From Microbacteriaceae bacterium PS02344 (GTDB lineage: Bacteria; Actinomycetota; Actinomycetes; Actinomycetales; Microbacteriaceae), in assembly GCA_029959905.1 (NCBI GenBank), contig JASCNZ010000007.1, forward strand, positions 32,001 to 96,000: a stretch of DNA of 64,000 nucleotides, read 5' to 3'. Numbering within the stretch: position 1 is the first letter of the stretch; every line of letters starts with the position of its first letter. Made by a program: the position numbers and the translations under genes. Shown here piece after piece: positions 62,211 to 64,000 of the stretch. The notes under the pieces are model-generated. The model did not search any database. It was not told the DNA's origin and worked only from the letters and a program-made list of their open reading frames with translations.

Positions 62211-62250
62211 GGAAAGGGGTGAGGATCTTCGGATCCTCGCCCCTTTCCGC
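62211..62250 (+). terminator. Intrinsic terminator with UUCG tetraloop
   Basis: GGAAAGGGGTGAGGATC (62211-62227) pairs with GATCCTCGCCCCTTTCC (62232-62248) around TTCG; a 17-bp stem capped by the very stable C(UUCG)G tetraloop. Few T residues follow. Confidence 0.9.
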
Positions 62251-62370
62251 GTCTCCGGCCCCTGCACCTCCTCCTCCTCCTGCCCTCCTCCTCCTGCCCT
62301 CCTCCTCCTGCCCCTTCCTGCATTCCTGCTGCCCTCTCTCGCTGCACACCCCTGCTGCCCCTCCTGCTGT

Positions 62371-62437
62371 GAAGGAGATCTCCCGATGTGCAGGGGCCGC
62401 CGCGGCATCCGCTCCTCCGCTTCGCGAGATCTCCTTC
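62371..62437. repeat. Family 1 palindromic element, copy left of the DUF559 gene
   Basis: Outer arms GAAGGAGATCTC (62371-62382) and GAGATCTCCTTC (62426-62437) are perfectly inverted. The right half (GGCATCCGCTCCTCCGCTTC then the arm) is the reverse complement of the left half of the units at 17850 and 17990. The preceding stretch, 62255-62345, is a pyrimidine tract of CCTCCTG repeats. Confidence 0.75.
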
Positions 62438-62555
62438 GGAACGCGAGGGCGGAGAGGCGCGGATGCCCCCTGCACAGATCGGCGTGTGAAGCATCCGTCC
62501 CCATTCCCCGGCGGCGGGCACGGAGACGCCGGCCATCCTCGGCCACCATCGACGG

Positions 62556-63380
62556 ATGGACCCCGTCACCGCCCTGCACGCTCGTCAAGGAATCGCCCGC
62601 GTCCGCACCCTCCGCGCTGATGGCGTGAGCGAGCACGCCCTGCGCCGCGCGAAGCAGAGCGGCCAGGTCATGACTGTAAGACGGGGCTGGGTGGCGATCC
62701 CGGATGCCGACGCGGATGCTCTCGGGGCGGTGCGGCGCGGTGTGGTGCTGAGCTGTGTCACCGCCGCCGAGCGACTGGGCCTGTGGGTCCCTGATCGCGC
62801 GCCGCTGCACGTGGCCGCGCGTCCCAATGCGTCGCGGATCGACGTCCCTGCGCAGGTCGTCGTGCACTGGTCGGTCCCCGTCATCCCCCGCCCGCCGGAC
62901 GACACCGTCGACGGGGTGATCAACACGCTCGCCCTCGTCGCGCAGTGTCAGCCGTTCGAGACGGCTCTGGTCGTGTGGGAGTCGGCCATGAACAAGGGGA
63001 TGATCGACGCGCAACAGCTCGGCGGCCTCGAGCTTCCCCCGCCGGCGCGCGCCGTGGCCGCCGCGGCTCGGCCCTTCGCCGACTCAGGGCTCGAGACGAT
63101 CGTCGTCTTCCGCCTCCGCTGGTTGAACGTGCGGATGCTTCCCCAGGCCTGGGTGCTCGACCGGCGAGTGGATCTGCTGTTGGGCGAACGGCTCGTGATC
63201 CAGATCGATGGGGCGACGCATACCGGCGCGCAGCGCACGGCTGACATCGCGCACGACGCCCTTCTGATGCTGCGCGGCTACCACGTTCTGCGATTCGGGT
63301 ACGAGCAGATCATGAGCCGTTGGCACGAAGTGCAGGAGGTCATCATGCAGGCCGTCGCCCAGGGAAAGCACCGGGCATGA
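62556..63380 (+). CDS. AbiEi-like/DUF559 nuclease-fold protein
   Basis: 274 residues in two parts. The N-terminal 100 residues resemble the AbiEi antitoxin-type winged helix (TALHARQGIARVRTLRADGVSEHALRRAKQSG, VRRGWVAIPDAD). The C-terminal 90 residues match DUF559, a Vsr/restriction endonuclease-like fold (RRVDLLLGERLVIQIDG, then HTGAQRTADIAHDALLMLRGYHVLRFGYEQI), with a Asp/Glu-x-Asp cluster and a Gln-x-Asp. Function is unknown: a nuclease, or part of a defence or toxin-antitoxin unit. It is flanked by two family 1 palindromes, between the rpsN and HU genes. Confidence 0.78.
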   Translation: MDPVTALHARQGIARVRTLRADGVSEHALRRAKQSGQVMTVRRGWVAIPDADADALGAVRRGVVLSCVTAAERLGLWVPDRAPLHVAARPNASRIDVPAQVVVHWSVPVIPRPPDDTVDGVINTLALVAQCQPFETALVVWESAMNKGMIDAQQLGGLELPPPARAVAAAARPFADSGLETIVVFRLRWLNVRMLPQAWVLDRRVDLLLGERLVIQIDGATHTGAQRTADIAHDALLMLRGYHVLRFGYEQIMSRWHEVQEVIMQAVAQGKHRA

Positions 63381-63413
63381 GGTGGTCATCACCCCGGTGC
63401 ACGCCGCTGTGGA

Positions 63414-63484
63414 GGAGTTCTCGCGATACGAAGGATCGGATGCGGCATCCCCGCCTTCACACCGCGAGATCTCCCTCGATTTGG
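63414..63484. repeat. Family 1 palindromic element, copy right of the DUF559 gene
   Basis: GGAGTTCTC (63414-63422) and GAGATCTCC (63476-63484) are the ends. The left half, up to AAGGATCGGATGC, matches the left half of the 17850 unit at most positions. The element lies 34 bp after the DUF559 stop codon, mirroring the copy upstream. Confidence 0.7.
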
Positions 63485-63588
63485 GCGGTCGGAGGGCCCG
63501 AACCTGTGACTGGAGTGAAAAAAGTGGCCCGACACGCCCTGTAAATGGCCAAAACCCGCGAAATGACGCGGAAATGAGGGTGGTCGTT

Positions 63589-63663
63589 GGTACATTCGAG
63601 GCGGTCACTCGACCAGGGGCACCCGCCCCGATCCACACAACGATGCGACGGAATCCTCGTCGC
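63589..63663 (+). promoter_or_regulatory. Promoter and hairpin leader of the HU gene
   Basis: TACATT (63589-63594) is a likely -10, giving a leader of about 75 nt. GCGACG (63645-63650) and CGTCGC (63658-63663) can pair just before the ribosome-binding site CTGGAGGA. Confidence 0.5.
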
Positions 63664-63674
63664 TGGAGGATGAC

Positions 63675-63962
63675 ATGGCTGACAAGTCCATCACGAAGAC
63701 CGAGCTCGTCGCGAGCATCGCAAGCGCCACGGGCCAGAGCCAGGCCACCGTCTCGGGTGTCCTCGACGCGCTCTTCTCGTCGGTCTCCGACGCTGTTGCC
63801 AAGGGCAGCAAGGTCTCGATCCCGGGCTGGATCTCGTTCGAGCAGGTCGACACGGCCGCCCGCACCGGCCGCAACCCGCAGACCGGCGCCGAGATCAAGA
63901 TCCCGGCCGGCAAGCGCGTCAAGGTGACCGCCGGCTCCAAGCTGAAGGCAGCCGTCAAGTAA
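63675..63962 (+). CDS. hup: HU-family nucleoid-associated protein
   Basis: 95 residues, the length of short HU proteins without the lysine-rich tail of mycobacterial HupB. KSITKTELVASIASATGQSQATV is the HU N-terminus, IPGWISFEQVDTAARTGRNPQTGAEIKIPAGKRVKVTAGSKLK the DNA-clasping arm region (PG...RNPQTG). It bends and compacts DNA. GGAGG precedes the ATG. The last 38 bp of the window after the stop show the start of a CG-rich hairpin (CCCCTCCCGGGG), perhaps its terminator. Confidence 0.96.
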   Translation: MADKSITKTELVASIASATGQSQATVSGVLDALFSSVSDAVAKGSKVSIPGWISFEQVDTAARTGRNPQTGAEIKIPAGKRVKVTAGSKLKAAVK

Positions 63963-64000
63963 GACGCTCCGCCTCGAAGGCCGCCGCCCCTCCCGGGGCG

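Noticed and set aside
1..64000. tRNA or rRNA genes in the larger gaps
   Set aside because: None of the intergenic stretches shows a TPsiC-arm (GGTTCGAATCC-type) box with matching acceptor ends; remaining gaps are short or filled by repeats.

Overview
The window is about 70% G+C, densely coded on both strands, and reads as a chromosomal segment of a Gram-positive actinobacterium, most probably Microbacteriaceae (Microbacterium-like). The reasons are the codon usage (third positions almost always G or C), frequent GTG/TTG starts, DUF2510 and DUF4328 domains, an ECF41-type sigma factor, an LAxTG (class E) sortase-type signal, lipoprotein binding proteins, and ribosomal proteins of actinobacterial type. 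I see no phage, IS element, CRISPR array, tRNA or rRNA.

Layout. 1-6.7 kb: 3' end of a NamZ-type muramidase, a DUF2510/DUF4328 membrane protein, a broken M20 peptidase gene, a DeoR regulator divergent from a DUF4406 gene, an SDR divergent from a MmyB-like regulator, and a flavodoxin-fold oxidoreductase. 6.7-15.3 kb: a large surface-anchored metallophosphatase, an acetyltransferase/TetR pair with a striking double operator, an MFS carrier, pnuC, a GNAT enzyme, and an ECF41 sigma factor divergent from its likely target oxidoreductase. 15.3-22.8 kb: DUF808 protein, msrB-msrA, a block of palindromic repeats, a hydrolase, fur-katA (peroxide defence), a J-domain protein and a YigZ protein. 22.9-35.8 kb: MATE pump, acyl-CoA synthetase, Lrp regulator divergent from a trans-sulfuration enzyme, thioesterase, ribA-marR, small membrane proteins, a 14-TM MFS pump, and a protein tyrosine phosphatase-purB operon in which purB seems to start at CTG.

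35.9-48.5 kb: a two-gene WXG-like/serine-hydrolase module, a Doc/RHH toxin-antitoxin pair, an aminotransferase next to a complete 2-oxoacid dehydrogenase E1alpha-E1beta-E2 operon (branched-chain or pyruvate type), a TetR/MDR pair with a long palindromic operator, a 2H phosphoesterase divergent from an M19 dipeptidase, and a ROK repressor. 48.5-53.5 kb: sugar ABC importer (binding protein and two permeases, no ATPase) with a GH13 alpha-glucosidase, facing the ROK repressor. 53.6-58.7 kb: a zinc island, znuA-znuC-znuB-zur-permease-TIGR03943, headed by a Zur-box-like palindrome. 58.7-64 kb: a membrane-anchored beta-propeller-like protein, an alkyladenine glycosylase, a cysteine-free rpmB-rpmG-rpsN operon, a DUF559 nuclease-fold gene bracketed by two copies of a palindromic repeat, and an HU protein.

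Themes that cut across genes: (1) at least fourteen genes have a TANNNT-like -10 hexamer ending 6-7 nt before the start codon, which predicts leaderless mRNAs; (2) two separate families of REP-like palindromic elements lie in 3' and intergenic positions, one flanking the DUF559 gene; (3) operons are tightly coupled (ATGA, GTGA, TGATG overlaps). All functional calls come from reading the translated sequence; no database search was possible.
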